From the NCBI GenBank assembly GCA_020080175.1, contig JAGHQL010000043.1, forward strand, positions 62,001-126,000: a DNA stretch of 64,000 nucleotides, written 5' to 3'. Shown in pieces: positions 10,783 to 22,272 of this stretch. The stretch's first letter is position 1, and every line of letters begins with the position of its first letter. The stretch is from Glutinoglossum americanum. Lineage: Eukaryota > Ascomycota > Geoglossomycetes > Geoglossales > Geoglossaceae. Below the pieces are notes generated by a model that saw nothing but the letters and a program-made list of their open reading frames with translations, ran no database searches and was not told the DNA's origin. Made by a program: the position numbers and the translations under genes.

Positions 10783-13549
10783 GGAGATGAGATATTCGCA
10801 AGGAGTTAGATAGTCTGTCTACGACAGATGGCTTTGCCGAAAAGGAAGGAGTAGGAGAAGAAAGGACTTCAAAATAAGTATTAAATTGTAACACAATAGT
10901 GTTGGGCTCGACGAGCGCAGGATACAGCCCACGCTATACGTCGTCTCTTTTCGTGTTCGTCGCAATCAAGTCGTAAATCCCGTAGATGTGGGTATCAAGC
11001 GGTGCTGTCGTCAATCTCGTCCTACAAAGCACTCCAAGTTCGGGTTTTGAACTATCCCAGTGCCAAGTAGTTACCGCGAATCTTCGTAAAAACGTAAGTT
11101 GGTCCAATTTGGTCCAATCTCTCGCCCAAATGCAGGTGTCTGTTTATTACCGTGTTTATTACCGTAATGCGGAGCGCGCGCGTCAGAGAAAGTGGCGCAT
11201 CCGCAAACAGGAAATCGAAGGATCGAAGCCAGTGTACAAATGAGGGACTAAAGCTCAAGATGAAATTTGCTATATGACTGTTGAAACTTGTGTTCTAGCT
11301 AGGAGTTGTTCCGGATCGGCGTTGAGGCTATCGCGTCTCAGCAACTGAGACGAAAGCGTTGAAGGCACGCGTTTGGGCGAGCGCAAGATGATCCAGCGAC
11401 CCTTTCCTTAGATGGAACCCGTTGTGTTCACTAGATCCGTCGCCGGTTTGGAGAAAATGTTGGTGGTTAGGAGTAGATGTTACAGTTGTGCTGGTGTATG
11501 AAGGCGAGGACGTGTTGTTGATCAGAAGAGGATTATAGGAAATGCCTAGGGGTGATGATGAAGATGATGCAATATCCGTTCTCGACAAGGACAAAGGAGA
11601 TATTCAGTTGTCACAAGCACCTCGTGGGTGATGTGGTAGTCGCTTTGAGATTGATGTCGCACGTTAAGACATACGAACCGATCGACTGAGAGGGAAGGTT
11701 GAGGATCTAGGCGGCGTCTCCTTGCGTGCGTGAGGAGCGCTACACCTGATCTCAACAGAAGACACCGTCGAAAGGAAGGAATGTGGAGGTGGAGAAAAGA
11801 AAGGACAATAACGATCGACGACGGAGATGATGAACGAGAGTCAAGGAAGACCTAGCAAGGGAGAGTAACCCGAACGGACGAACGACAGTTGGGGCGACCA
11901 AGGGTCTTTTCGTACGCCGCGAATGGCAGTGAGACACAGTGCCTTTTCGTTTGGCGGGGGGCGGAGACGGAACGCGAGCAAGGGCTAGCAAAAGGAAGTA
12001 CGCGTCAAAGGGAGAAGGGAGGTTTGCAGATCGCGTGGATGGGGGAGCCTTGGTATCCAACGCATAAGTGGTTTGTTTCTTCGCTGGCAGGCCGCGACTC
12101 GGTCTGATAGTTTCAGCCCGTCACTTGAAAGAAGCCAATCGAGGTTGGTGAAAGTGCGGAGCGGAGTTGGTGATAGAGGCTTATTGAGCGGGGGGACGAT
12201 GTGATGCGTGTGAGAGGAACGTTCGTGCAGGAGCTGACGAGGGAAATCCTGGAAATCCAGGCCGGCTCAGGCAGGTTGCGGGATTGAAAACGCGTAAAGT
12301 GGGCCGTAGCGCGTTATTTTCGCGTTTCCGCCAGTTAGACAACCGCATCGGTTCAGGTCCATCCGCGAACGGTACCGAATCATGGTCGCGCCGCGTATGT
12401 CGAGCAGCACAAAGTCACCAAGGTTCACCACGGATCACCACGGCAGGAAAGAACCCATTTTTTTATTATTTCTTTCGAAATATCTTTTTTTTAATAATTC
12501 CCTCAATTCTGCGGGTTCTTCTCAGCCGGGCAGCTGTGCTTGAACCCAGCCTATCCGCGGAAGGTAACACAGTAGCTCCACCAAAGGGACGCGCCTCTGC
12601 CTCGTTCACCACCCTGGTAATGTCCACTGACCGCCGATATATGTACGCACGAGACCCAATTGAACCAGTTTTTGAATCGCCGACTACGGTTCCCTCTGAC
12701 AGGCCAGCAAATCACCGGCCAAGCGTCGACCAGGCAATTTAAGCAATTGATGGGATGAATTTAGGCTGGCAAAAGCAAAAGCATCTGGTACCGAGCTGCT
12801 CTCCAATGGCATAAATACCTACTTAACACAGGAAGATGTGTGCAAGCACATGGCCCCAGCATCCCAATGGCTTTTAAGGTTAGGAACGGTTGCCGTGTCT
12901 CACAGCCACAAGATGAGCGATACTTCCCGTCCAATTCGCAATATAATTCTTCTACAGGGTTGCCAAAAGTTTTGGTAGGATACCTATCTACTTAAAGCGG
13001 CTACTGGTTCGTCCTAGCCTTGGTGATTCCGACAGTATGCCTCGAGCCCTTGTTTTAGCACCAAATGGTGTATTCTCCGGATCTCCACAAACACCATTTC
13101 CCGGGCGCTTCCGCAGTATCGTAGAAGCATCTGACTTAAGGCGGCGCGGGTGCGAAGACCTATGCCTCCGTTCAAGGGCACCTGGTCGCGAGCTAGAGCA
13201 CACCGGGTTGTTATCCCCCACCCGTGTAAGAATAATTTCCGATTCTCTCCCTGTCACCACGTGGAGAATATATGGTGCGGGGGAGCGGTGAGTAGAAAGG
13301 CCTGATATCGACTCCATATCAATTGCACCACGAATGTTGCAACATACCCCCGTTTGCCCGCAGCTAGTTAGGGGGACATAGCCTATCTAGGTACGCCCGA
13401 TCTCGGCGGTCCTTCCACCCGTTAGGTATGGGTAAACAAGAAGCAAAATTTTAGGCGACATCTGATCCGACGCGGTCTTCAAGTCAACAGTCTTGTAATC
13501 TCCTGCCCTCCCATACATCAACTCCCTCACTACCTCACTTGCCTCACTT
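10783..13549. other. Gene-poor region of about 2.8 kb
   Basis: I find no gene here that I can support. Small direct repeats occur near 11100-11120 (GGTCCAAT twice), 11141-11165 (TTTATTACCGT twice) and 12247-12262. Minus-strand open frames at 11.3-12.1 kb have no ATG that starts a sensible protein, and the stretch at 12.3-12.75 kb is open but of random-looking composition. The region may hold long leaders or a non-coding transcript, but nothing in the sequence proves it. Confidence 0.45.
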
Positions 13550-15601
13550 CTAATTTGAGTTCTCTTCTTTAAAGATAATGTCATCTAGATGCGTGTTCTT
13601 GACGCGATAGTCAATATCTCTTCTTGTTCGCCGTCCACGAGAGCTGTATGTTACGTGCTCTTCATCTAGCTCTTCCAATGGTATAGACCTTGAACTTGGG
13701 GTTGTGTACTCTGCCGTTCTTGGTCGTATAGCGGGGGAGGATATAGGAGCAATATCTTCGTTTTCCTGCATCGCAGCGTGGTTATAGGTTTTCTTGTTGT
13801 TGACTCCATTATCCCGACGCAGTCGCTTATAACTGCTTGTATCATCTTCCGAGTCGGAAGAGATCGTGAATTGGTGTGCACGGCGCTTCTTGGAGACTTG
13901 CACTACCCTATTCCGCGTTGGGGTATTGTGCCGTCGAACTACCTGCTTAGCATTAGGCTTACCCGTTGGTGAGTCATGATCTAAAGGGGTCTTTGGTGTT
14001 TGCCGAGAATTGAGTTCGTCAAGTTCTTTTTGCTTCTGTGCTAGAATATCGTGTTTCTCTCGGACATATCCCACACACTGAAGAATCACCCATGACATGC
14101 GGAGGTTGGGCTCGTCATCCGGCTACTCATAGTCAGCGATTTTGGTACGATAATATACCTAAGGAATTTTGACCTTTTCAAAAGCTTCAATGATATCTTG
14201 CGGTGTTACCAGCCCCAGCGTATAGTCGTCAAATGCTAGCCCCCTGTCCAGGAGCACATTCTGACCGAAAACTGAGCGCTCGATATCCACGGCGATTTTC
14301 CGGCGAGCTTCTTTTGTCCAATTCTTCCACTCCGCAATTGGAACCTCCACCCTCTTGGCAACTTTGTACTCTCCTGAGTACTCCCATCGGTGGTTATTTT
14401 TGCGGAACAATGGATAGACCTTCCCAAGCTCTCCACTACTACTTTGCCCATCGACCATTGTCAAAGCTCCGTGTTGGCCAATTAGAGGAGCATGCTCATG
14501 AGATTCAGGGTTGGCCTTGATCATTTCAGGGCATTTGAAGATTTGCGTCCCCAGCCTCGCTGGCGCAGCTTTTGCAAAAGTACGCCAACTACCTCCGAGT
14601 GCTGAGGTGACCAATTCACTCACGAATGACATTGGTTCATCAGGAATGTTCATCCTCGGAGGAGGCGGCAACAAATCAAGTTCCTGTTCGAGAGCAGGAA
14701 CTCTTCTTGGTAGCTCTGTTTGTCTGCCCGACAGAGAGTCCGACTCTTCCCTCCCAGAACTATCTTGAGTCGGAATGCTAGTCTCTGGGGGTGCTGGGCT
14801 AGATGATTCTGACAAACGGTTCTTCGATGCCGAAGAGATATCCAGCTCGGGATTCCTTGAGGATATCGACTTGGTTCTGCTGAAGTGAGGCCGGCTTCTT
14901 CGTGCGGTCTGCTTTCTCTTAAATGGTGCTGGTTGTTGGGGCGCATCGACGCCGCCGGCATAGGACTCCCAGGTTTCTCTCTGCGCTGACGCATGGCTAA
15001 CACTACGTCCATGAGCGTTTGCGTTTGGGCTAACTGCCTCATCTCCAACAGGAGAACCAGCGCTACCGTTCAACTCTGAAACTTGCGCAGGCTTCTCCGA
15101 GTTCTTCGGAATCTGGGGTGTAGTTTCCTCGCCGCTCTCTTCCTGATCTTCCTGGTTAAGCAGTCCTCCGTTACCCTCGTATTCGAGGTTAGGTGTGGGT
15201 ATGGTAGCATTCAATGTATGCCTCTTCTTAATTTTTCTCTTCGGCCCTGCGACATCGAGAGCAGCTTTGCGGGTGTCATGCTCATCTGCCAATAGAGTGG
15301 ACAGCCCTTCAAGGACCTTCTCCTGCTCCAAATAGCTATCTTCGACGGCCACTAGCTGAGCGCGCAGCCTAACCAGTACCCTCCCTTGTTGGGTGTGCTG
15401 CTCTTTCAACTTGCTCACATCGTTAAGAGCCTTTTCAAAGATTCCTAGATCGCGAAAAGCAACTGATAATACCGATTAGCTCTTCAACCTCCGCAAGAGT
15501 GTGAAAATTTTCAATGTCTTACCTTGTGAATGCGGCGCCAATTCTGCACCATTGCCGCTGTGATGTGCGGCAACACGCATAGGCGTACTTATGGCCTTCA
15601 T
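13550..15601 (-). CDS. DUF6697-like fungal protein, function unknown
   Basis: Three exons read on the minus strand (15601-15523, 15462-14174, 14122-13550) give 646 residues. Exon 1 starts MKAISTPM and joins through a clean 60-nt GTAAGA intron to VAFRDLGIFEKAL and a short coiled coil. A Ser/Pro/Arg-rich disordered part runs to about residue 300. The folded core (about 320-475) holds YPLFRKNNHRWEYSGEY and MSWVILQCVGY, which resemble the fungal DUF6697 module. The tail is basic and Ser-rich with KKRR and KRLRR clusters, so nuclear location is likely. The second intron (51 nt) needs a weak GTCAAA donor: the better-looking donor 15 bases on lies behind an in-frame stop, whereas a CTGAC branch point and acceptor fit well. 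The family has no known function. Confidence 0.68.
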
Positions 15602-15998
15602 CCTCGTTTACGAAGTACAGTGGCTCTCGTTGCACAGAGGTCGGATGGTGTTAAAATGTGGCTAGGTGATCTTACGCGAGAGTAGACGCGGTTCTAACTT
15701 TCGCTTCCAGGCGAGACACGTGCCATTGTAGGACAAGGCCATTGCTATTGTTGCTATGGCACGTGAACCTGTCGAGAAATGTAATGGACAATGGATTGCT
15801 TTTTCCTACATAGGATGTACTACATAGCATTATACTCGAGAGTATCAATGCGTATCCCAAGCTATTCCAACCGAGAAATCGCAAGTACAGCATACTTAAA
15901 AGGTTCCACCAGGGATTCCGTTCCAAATTATCTTCAGCACTCAGTCTCTCCTATCCGCGTTAGGATCGATCACCTACCGTTCATTCAGTTCGCCTGAC
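15602..15998. other. Intergenic region between two minus-strand genes
   Basis: Promoter of the DUF6697-like gene and 3' flank of the dehydrogenase gene. No other coding sequence seen. Confidence 0.5.
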
Positions 15999-17131
15999 CT
16001 AAAAGTCTTGAATTGGCTTGTGACAACATACCTGCCGTCCATGCCATTTGCGCATCGCGTCCTTTCCATTATTTCTTACTGCGTGTTGCAACCAGTCCGC
16101 CCAAATACGAAGCCCGATGAGGATGCCTCCAGTTTCTGGCATCACTATGTGGCCGCTTCTGCCTTTCAACACTTGGCCCACGATACTCTCGGCCACTGTC
16201 TCAGGCTCTTGAGTTGGAAATACAAAGTGTGCATCATTTGTGAACCCCTCAAATAGAGGCGTTCTCGTGTACCCTGGGGTCACTAGTACTGTCCGTACTT
16301 TTGGAGCGTTATATCTCGTCTTCAATTCTGCCGCGAGGCCCTCGTGAAAGCCCACAGCCGCTGCTTTTGATGCTGAATAATCAGTCATCTGAGGGGCGGT
16401 CGTGTATGCAGCTAAGGATGCGATGGTGACAATCATGCCATGGTTTTTGGAAATCATATCGGGGACAAACTGTTGAGCGAGAAAATAGTGAGCAAGAGCA
16501 TTGACATCAAAGGTCAGGCGAATATCCTTTTCCGTAAGATCAAATAAGGTACGACCCCTGGCAACGCCAGCATTGTTAATGAGGATTGTAGGGTTCCCGA
16601 TGGAAGAGCGGATCTTATTAGCAGTAGAGGCGATAGCGGCCGTCGAGGTGAGATCACACTTGAAGAAGTGTACGTTCGATGCTGTGTTTGGTAGGGTTAA
16701 CTTGGGATCTTACCTTGAAATCTGGGGAGGTGGAACGTACAAGCCTCAAAAGTCATGGGTATGATATCTAAGACTACCACCTTAATGCCTCGCTCATCCA
16801 GCAGCTTCACAACAATAGATCCAATTCCGCAGCTGCCTCCCGTGACAACTACAATCTCCTTGGTCCAATCATACTCGTCTCTCTCCCAGTTGTTCAAGGC
16901 ACCCCAGTTTAAGAACAAGGTTACCCACCGATAGAGCCCTAAATAGAGAAGGATCTTGACGCGTTTGAACAGCGTTTCACGTGCCAGCGCAAATTCACGG
17001 CCCTTCTGAGTGTAGGTTGTAAAGAGCAGCAATGATAGCGTAACGATAGGATTTAGAGCAGTTTTCTGAAAGAAGCGTAAGATTAGCACCATGGTAAAGC
17101 CCTCTCGGGGGAGAATTCGTGATCGAGGCAT
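15999..17131 (-). CDS. Short-chain dehydrogenase/reductase, membrane-anchored retinol-dehydrogenase type
   Basis: Two exons (17131-16741, 16681-15999) give 357 residues. The 59-nt intron uses a strong GTACGT donor and joins DIIPMTFEA to SNVHFFKCDLTS. A hydrophobic N-terminal stretch (about residues 14-75) suggests an ER or lipid-droplet membrane anchor. Then follow the cofactor-binding TGGSCGIG (97-104), the NNAG motif, the catalytic Ser near 219, and Tyr232 and Lys236 in YSASK. That is the classical SDR layout, closest to the RDH10/11-beta-HSD-like group of fungal enzymes that reduce or oxidise hydrophobic alcohols or ketones with NAD(P)(H). The substrate cannot be told. It stands head to head with RMT2 across about 350 bp. 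Confidence 0.9.
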
Positions 17132-17484
17132 GGCGGTTTACTTGGGCCAGTAGGTTGGGGAGGTGGGACGGGATCTTAATGACATTTGATATTCCTGGGG
17201 ATGCGCTCACATATATATCAACCCCGCAGCCTCGGTAGTCAGGGATTTCCGACTGTACTCGGTAGCGTCTCTGTCAAGGGGCATTTTACCTGCTCTTTCG
17301 GGAAGTTGCTGAGGATGAGTGAATTATGCACATAGTAAAGCGGCAGGAAAATGCTAGATTGTGGTCTTGACATTTCGCGTCGCCGTGTGACGCTTCGCGG
17401 TAATAGTTCAATGATTCACAATAGTATTTAATAAACAATTTCCCTGGCAAGTCACCTAACGACTACCCCCTTTTATTATAGGCC
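17132..17484. promoter_or_regulatory. Shared promoter region between the SDR gene and RMT2
   Basis: A 353-bp gap between two divergent start codons, with no coding sequence. AT-rich near the RMT2 side. A shared, bidirectional promoter is inferred from the geometry only. Confidence 0.5.
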
Positions 17485-18831
17485 ATGGCAGATGAGGTGG
17501 ACCCGGACATGCAGACGCAGATGGTGTTGTTGGCTGCGGCGCACCACAATCTAATGGATTTACGACCGCTTCTCCGGCAGGCTTCAGCGAGTGTACAGGA
17601 CCCGGAAACGGGATTTACACCACTCCACGCAGCCATTGCCGCATGTTCTCCGGAGGACGAGGACACGGTGGATGGGCCAAACCAACGACAGAATGGCCAA
17701 TTAAAAGAAGAGACAACATCTGATGATTTGGAAGCTGCAGTAAAAACTGTGAAATTGCTGCTACAGAATGGGGCTATCTGGAATGATCTTGACAATAACA
17801 ATGAGACTCCAGGTTGCCTAGCACATAGGTTAGGGCTGAAAGAGCTCTATGAACTCATGGTAGATGCGGGCGTCAGAGCAGAATTGTTGCTATCCCGCTT
17901 GGACGAGTATGAACAGCTTGAAAATAGCGGGGAGGAAGATGACGAGGATGTGACAGATAGGGATGAACCGGACATTCCCGAAGCTAACTTGGAAACAAAA
18001 GGTGTCCCAACTGAACAGATGAACGTGGACGTCAATAGCGAAGGCTACCTCAGATCCGAGCTCACTTTCCAAGACGACAAGTTGCTTGATGCAGATGCGT
18101 GAGTCTTCAAGCGACAGCACCGATATGTCATCCCTACTCACTGTTTACACAGTAACGGGGTCATGATGGCCTGGGAGGCAGATATCATGAAACGGACAGC
18201 AGACCTTCTTCTCCCAAAACCAGGTTTGCGTGTGCTAAATGTCGGGCACGGCCTCGGTATCATCGACACATACTTCCAGTCACTCTCACCCCAATCCCAT
18301 CACATCATCGAGGCTCACCCCGCCGTCCTTGCCAAACTCCGTAGGGGCGGCTGGTACGAAAAACTAGGCGTTGTGATCCACGAGGGGCGGTGGCAGGACG
18401 TCTTGCCCAAGTTAGTCCAGGAGAATCTAGTGTTCGACGCAATATATTTCGACACTTTCGCAGAAGACTACAAGGCGCTAAGGGAGTTCTTCAGCGAGTA
18501 TGTGATTGGTCTACTGGACCCTCAGGGGGGAGGAGATGGTAGCGGAGGGAGATGGGGGTTCTTCAACGGGCTGGGAGCAGACCGACGGATCTGCTATGAT
18601 GTATACGCAAAAGTATGCTCCTTGCTGCGACTCTCCCACGGCGGAGGAAAAGCCGTCCTAACTATATTGATGCAGGTCGTAGAGCTCGATCTCTCTGAAG
18701 CTGGCTTCGACACGGAATGGGAAGAGATCACAGTGCCTGATCTTGACAAGTCCGGAGAATGGGAGGGAGTCCGCCGGAAATACTGGGTTCTGAACAAGTA
18801 CAAGCTGCCGATCTGTAGATTCCTAGACTGA
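17485..18831 (+). CDS. RMT2: Protein arginine N-methyltransferase 2
   Basis: Two exons (17485-18098, 18153-18831) give 430 residues. The 54-nt intron with GTGAGT donor joins DADA to NGVMMAWEADIM. The N-terminal third has ankyrin-like segments (TGFTPLHAAIAA, then VKLLLQNGAIWNDLDNNNETP). The C-terminal part is a SAM-dependent methyltransferase: VLNVGHGLGIID around 232-243, IIEAHP for the second SAM-binding strand, FDAIYFDTFAEDY, and WGFFNGLGADR. This ankyrin plus guanidinoacetate-methyltransferase-like layout is particular to fungal Rmt2, which methylates the delta nitrogen of an arginine in ribosomal protein L12. The start codon opens directly into the conserved N-terminus. Confidence 0.93.
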
Positions 18832-19123
18832 GCCTAGACAATGCCTCATAGTCACCGGGTGAAAAACGCCCGCAAGTGAAGCATGGCGGTGAGATCCTGA
18901 TTCGGATTTGTGCCGTGCATGGGAATATCGCGGAAGTACATGAAAACAAGCCACAGAGAGAGTTACCATTCCGAGGGCGGTAATCGGACATCGCCCTATT
19001 CTGCGCGTGGACTGGACTAGGGACGCGCAAGAAAAAACTGATATCCCCTCCTGCTCTCCCCACCACACAAGCCCATTCCTTAGAACGCCCTCACCGCGAG
19101 AGCCCCCAAAGCAAAATCCCCAT
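18832..19123. other. Intergenic region between convergent RMT2 and NEDD8 genes
   Basis: A 292-bp gap between two 3' ends. No coding sequence seen. Confidence 0.5.
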
Positions 19124-19717
19124 CTACCTACCCCCTCTCAGAGCCAGCACCAAATGAAGAGTCGCCCCACCCTCAAGGTTGTACTCGGAAGCCGTCTTAT
19201 CGTCAGCCCTACAGAAAACACCGATCCCAGTCAGCGACCTCCAAACCCGTAGCTATAGGTAGGCGTATAACAACCCGCCGCTGCTGCCGCTGCAGGGGGC
19301 GGGGCGATGAGCCAAGGGCCGAGACGGCGGGAGTCACATACATTTGTTTCCCACCGAAGATCAAACGCTGCTGTACGGGGGGTATGCCTTCCTTCTCCTC
19401 AACGCGCTCTTTTATGCGGGAGACCTGGGTGAGGTTATTGGGTGGTTAGCGGGGGGTGTTCGTTCGTGTCTTGCGGCAAGCGGGGAATCGAGAAAGGCTC
19501 ACGAGGAAGGAGGCGGTGTGAAATGAGACGGTACCTTATACTCGGGTTCGATGTCCAACTCGATTTCCTTCCCCGTCAATGTCCGGACCCTGTATGGGGC
19601 GAAGGGCAAACACTGAGTCAGCTCGTCATGATCCCCACAGCGGGGATGAGGATGGGGTAGGTTTATTCTTTCTCTGGAGAGGTGTGAGAGGGGTGAGTGT
19701 GTTTACTTGATGAGCAT
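19124..19717 (-). CDS. RUB1: NEDD8/Rub1 ubiquitin-like modifier
   Basis: Four small exons on the minus strand (19717-19707, 19589-19535, 19424-19342, 19208-19124) join to 77 codons. No single exon is long enough to stand out. The product begins [19 protein letters not shown] and ends [11 protein letters not shown]. Residue numbering matches ubiquitin: Lys48, Arg74, Gly75-Gly76. Residue 72 is Ala, which marks NEDD8 as opposed to ubiquitin (Arg72) and is what the NEDD8 E1 reads. A single Arg follows the diglycine, so the precursor needs trimming. NEDD8 is attached to cullins and switches on SCF-type ubiquitin ligases. Exon 1 is only 11 nt; the introns (117, 110, 133 nt) are longer than most others in this window. 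All junctions are GT...AG and in phase. Confidence 0.95.
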
Positions 19718-20534
19718 CTTTTCTCGAGGATAATTTCTCTTCTTTGGAGACTGAGCAGTGAATAGAGGGCGTGAGCGGGTATGTTATTTCAAGAGGAGCG
19801 TTGCTCCGAAGTAGGATGGTATAGTAGAAAGTAATTATCGGTGCTGCCTGGAAGGTGGGAAGTTATGAGTAAGCTAGCGAGATGATTGGGTATTTGCTCT
19901 GCTTGCATCTTTACTTCCGAGTGTTCCCACATCCAGGGAGATACCCCTCCACTTTGTTTTTATGTCTTCTTAATCGACCAGCTGCATCCGTCATGAAGAG
20001 GGAAAATAAAATTAGAGATAAAACATCTAAGAGCTAGGATGATGAAAGGCCTTTCATATCGACCCCTAACTTAGTCCCTGGGAATAGGTCTGAGCCTATG
20101 CGAGTCAGGTTTCACGACGAAGCTCCGCGGGTGCTCGGAGTATTAAGAGGCTGATACTTTCCTTTAACTTGCTCACTCTCACGCGTTGCCCCCCGGGTGA
20201 GGAAAGCGTGTGAAGCCACTATTTCACACATTCTTTGAAAAAAAGCCTTGGCAAAAAAAAACGAGTATACAACACGAACTGTTCTTTTGCATCTAAAAAC
20301 TCTCCCTTTTCCATTCTCCATCCCAAAATCAACCAAAAGAAAGGGCTCACCAAAAACCAGAACCTTAGAAAAACTCTGTAAACACCGGATACTCTTTTAC
20401 TTAGCAGTTCAGTCGAGCCTAACCACTTTAGAAGCTAAGAATAAACACCTGGGGAGCCAGGGGGTATCGTATCCCGGGTCCTTGATAATAAGGAAAGAAA
20501 AAAAAAGGGAATTCATAGGAGTTCGTGCTTTCAA
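19718..20534. other. Intergenic region upstream of NEDD8
   Basis: Contains the NEDD8 promoter and the 3' flank of the next minus-strand gene. Mostly AT-rich with short A runs at 20235-20265. No coding sequence seen. Confidence 0.5.
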
Positions 20535-22272
20535 TCAGAACGATTGCTCAACATGACCGTCCAATTCCTTCAGGCCGCCAGAATTCGATTTCCTCCTCAA
20601 CAACAATATCCGTTTAGTAGTTTTTTCATTACTCGCCTCAGGATCTTCTAAGCGCTCGGATACACCATTGCCCTGGCCGTTCTCATGCGATTGGGACTGT
20701 GAGCCGGACCGTTTCACTGTTGGGTTGTTGGTGGTCAGTGCTCAGGTTATTTTTCTACGCCACCACGTTACGATGCAGGGATGGGGGCGGAAAGAAACAC
20801 AACTACGTACGACGCAGTGACCCTGAAAATAGGCCTATTCTCGACTTTCGACGCACGGGCGGTTTATTGTTCGGGACTTCTTTCTCCGCCAAAGGTTTAG
20901 GGTACTGTTCTGGCATAGGCCGCTGTCTCGCGTTGGTGGCCTTGCTTGCCCTCCGTAGCTCAGAGCCCGATTTCTCAGAGTCCGGTGATAATGGCGATGA
21001 AGTAGGAGAACCCTGGTCGGATCGTGAGTATGTGGAGGTGCGCTCCTTGTAGAAGCTGAGGGTGTTGTGGATGGATCCCCTAATTGATTTGTGGTCTGGA
21101 GCAATGGATTCGTTGCGGACGTGAGCTGGGTGACGGAAGTTGGCGTCAGGAGGAAAGGCTCGACTATATTGCGACGTGAGGCGCGGTAGTGTTGCTTGGA
21201 CTGCCGGGTGGATAGGATTGGGGGTTGTGGGGAGAGGTTTGTGGATTTGGGAGGATACCCTCTGGCCAAGTCAGAAATATACAAATATAAGCAAGAGCGC
21301 AAAGAATTGCGGTACCTTTATCTCGGTGACTTCCGCCGTACGCGCCGTATTCTGGAGATCAGGTTAGTAATTGCGTTGGCCAGCTGCGAAATTAAGGCGT
21401 ACCCGGATTTTCCTACTTGCCATGCCAGCTCTCTTCTGCATCTCCGCGACAATGCTACCAAGCTTCACCAGGGCTACACCTAGGGAATTTCCCTTCACTT
21501 GCAGCCCCACCAGACACCGATACCATGCTTCCACGTTGCTTGTCATGGCAGCGTACACCCTAACCAATCCATCAGACCTATTCTCCCAACCATCATTGAC
21601 CTGAAGAAGATATCGTGCGAGCTCATCCGTTGCCTTGATTCCTTCCTGGATGTCTCCAAGTGCCCTATTCATCGCCGCTGCCGTGCGGTTGATGATGTAT
21701 TCGATCTTCTCATTGCCGTCGATGATCTGAGCTCGAAATTCCTTATCATCAAGCATTTGATCGAATACGGCCAGGTGCTCAAGAGGTACTCTGAGGTTTT
21801 TAATGCGTTCCTCAATGTCACTCTGCGCCAGTTCGAAATCTTCGGTCGTATCCTCTACAAACTCGTCTAAGTCGTCGACGTGCATTTGAAGGATCTTGGT
21901 GACCTCTGCGTCGGATTTTGCCAGTTGCATATGCAATAGGTGAATACCAAAGGATATTTGCGCCACGAGCTTCCACAATGGGTGATATCGTTGAGGCGGC
22001 TTTTCCAGATGCTTGCCGTACACAGACTTTTTCCTGCCTTGCTCATGTCGTAGTAAAACACGTCGTCGTGTAGTTGCATCTACCTTCTCGTGCCGTGGCC
22101 TTTTGGGTCGAGACTTGGGCATGTCCTTGATTGATTCTTCGAATGCTCCTTGCATGGACGGGACGGGATGAACTGGTGGGCTGGGTCCCTCCATCTCACC
22201 CTTCTCACTATCTTGGAGTGAAGAGGGGGATTCTTCTCCTTGCTTTGAATATCCATCGAGGGTTTTCTCCAT
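20535..22272 (-). CDS. Conserved fungal protein with helical core, function unknown
   Basis: Four exons on the minus strand (22272-21403, 21351-21316, 21261-20811, 20716-20535) give 512 residues; exon 2 is only 36 nt. Introns have good donors (GTACGC, GTACCG, GTACGT) and branch points including TACTAAC, and every junction is in phase. After a charged N-terminal tail with a KKSVYGKHLEKPPQRYHPLW block, residues about 95-290 are a long run of amphipathic helices (LAKSDAEVTKILQMHVDDL, then AAMTSNVEAWYRCLVGLQ and GVALVKLGSIVAEMQ). The C-terminal 200 residues are Ser/Pro/Arg-rich and probably disordered. I recall the WYRC...LGVAL...VAEMQ pattern in other filamentous ascomycetes, where it has no assigned role. 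A helical bundle that binds membrane or partners is possible but not shown. Confidence 0.75.

Noticed and set aside
11328-12060. Chain of minus-strand open frames rich in Ser, His and Arg
   Set aside because: No usable ATG in the most protein-like frame, no family resemblance, and candidate splices do not give a full protein.
12284-12742. Open frame of about 150 codons on the plus strand
   Set aside because: Starts without ATG, composition follows local base bias, no conserved motif.
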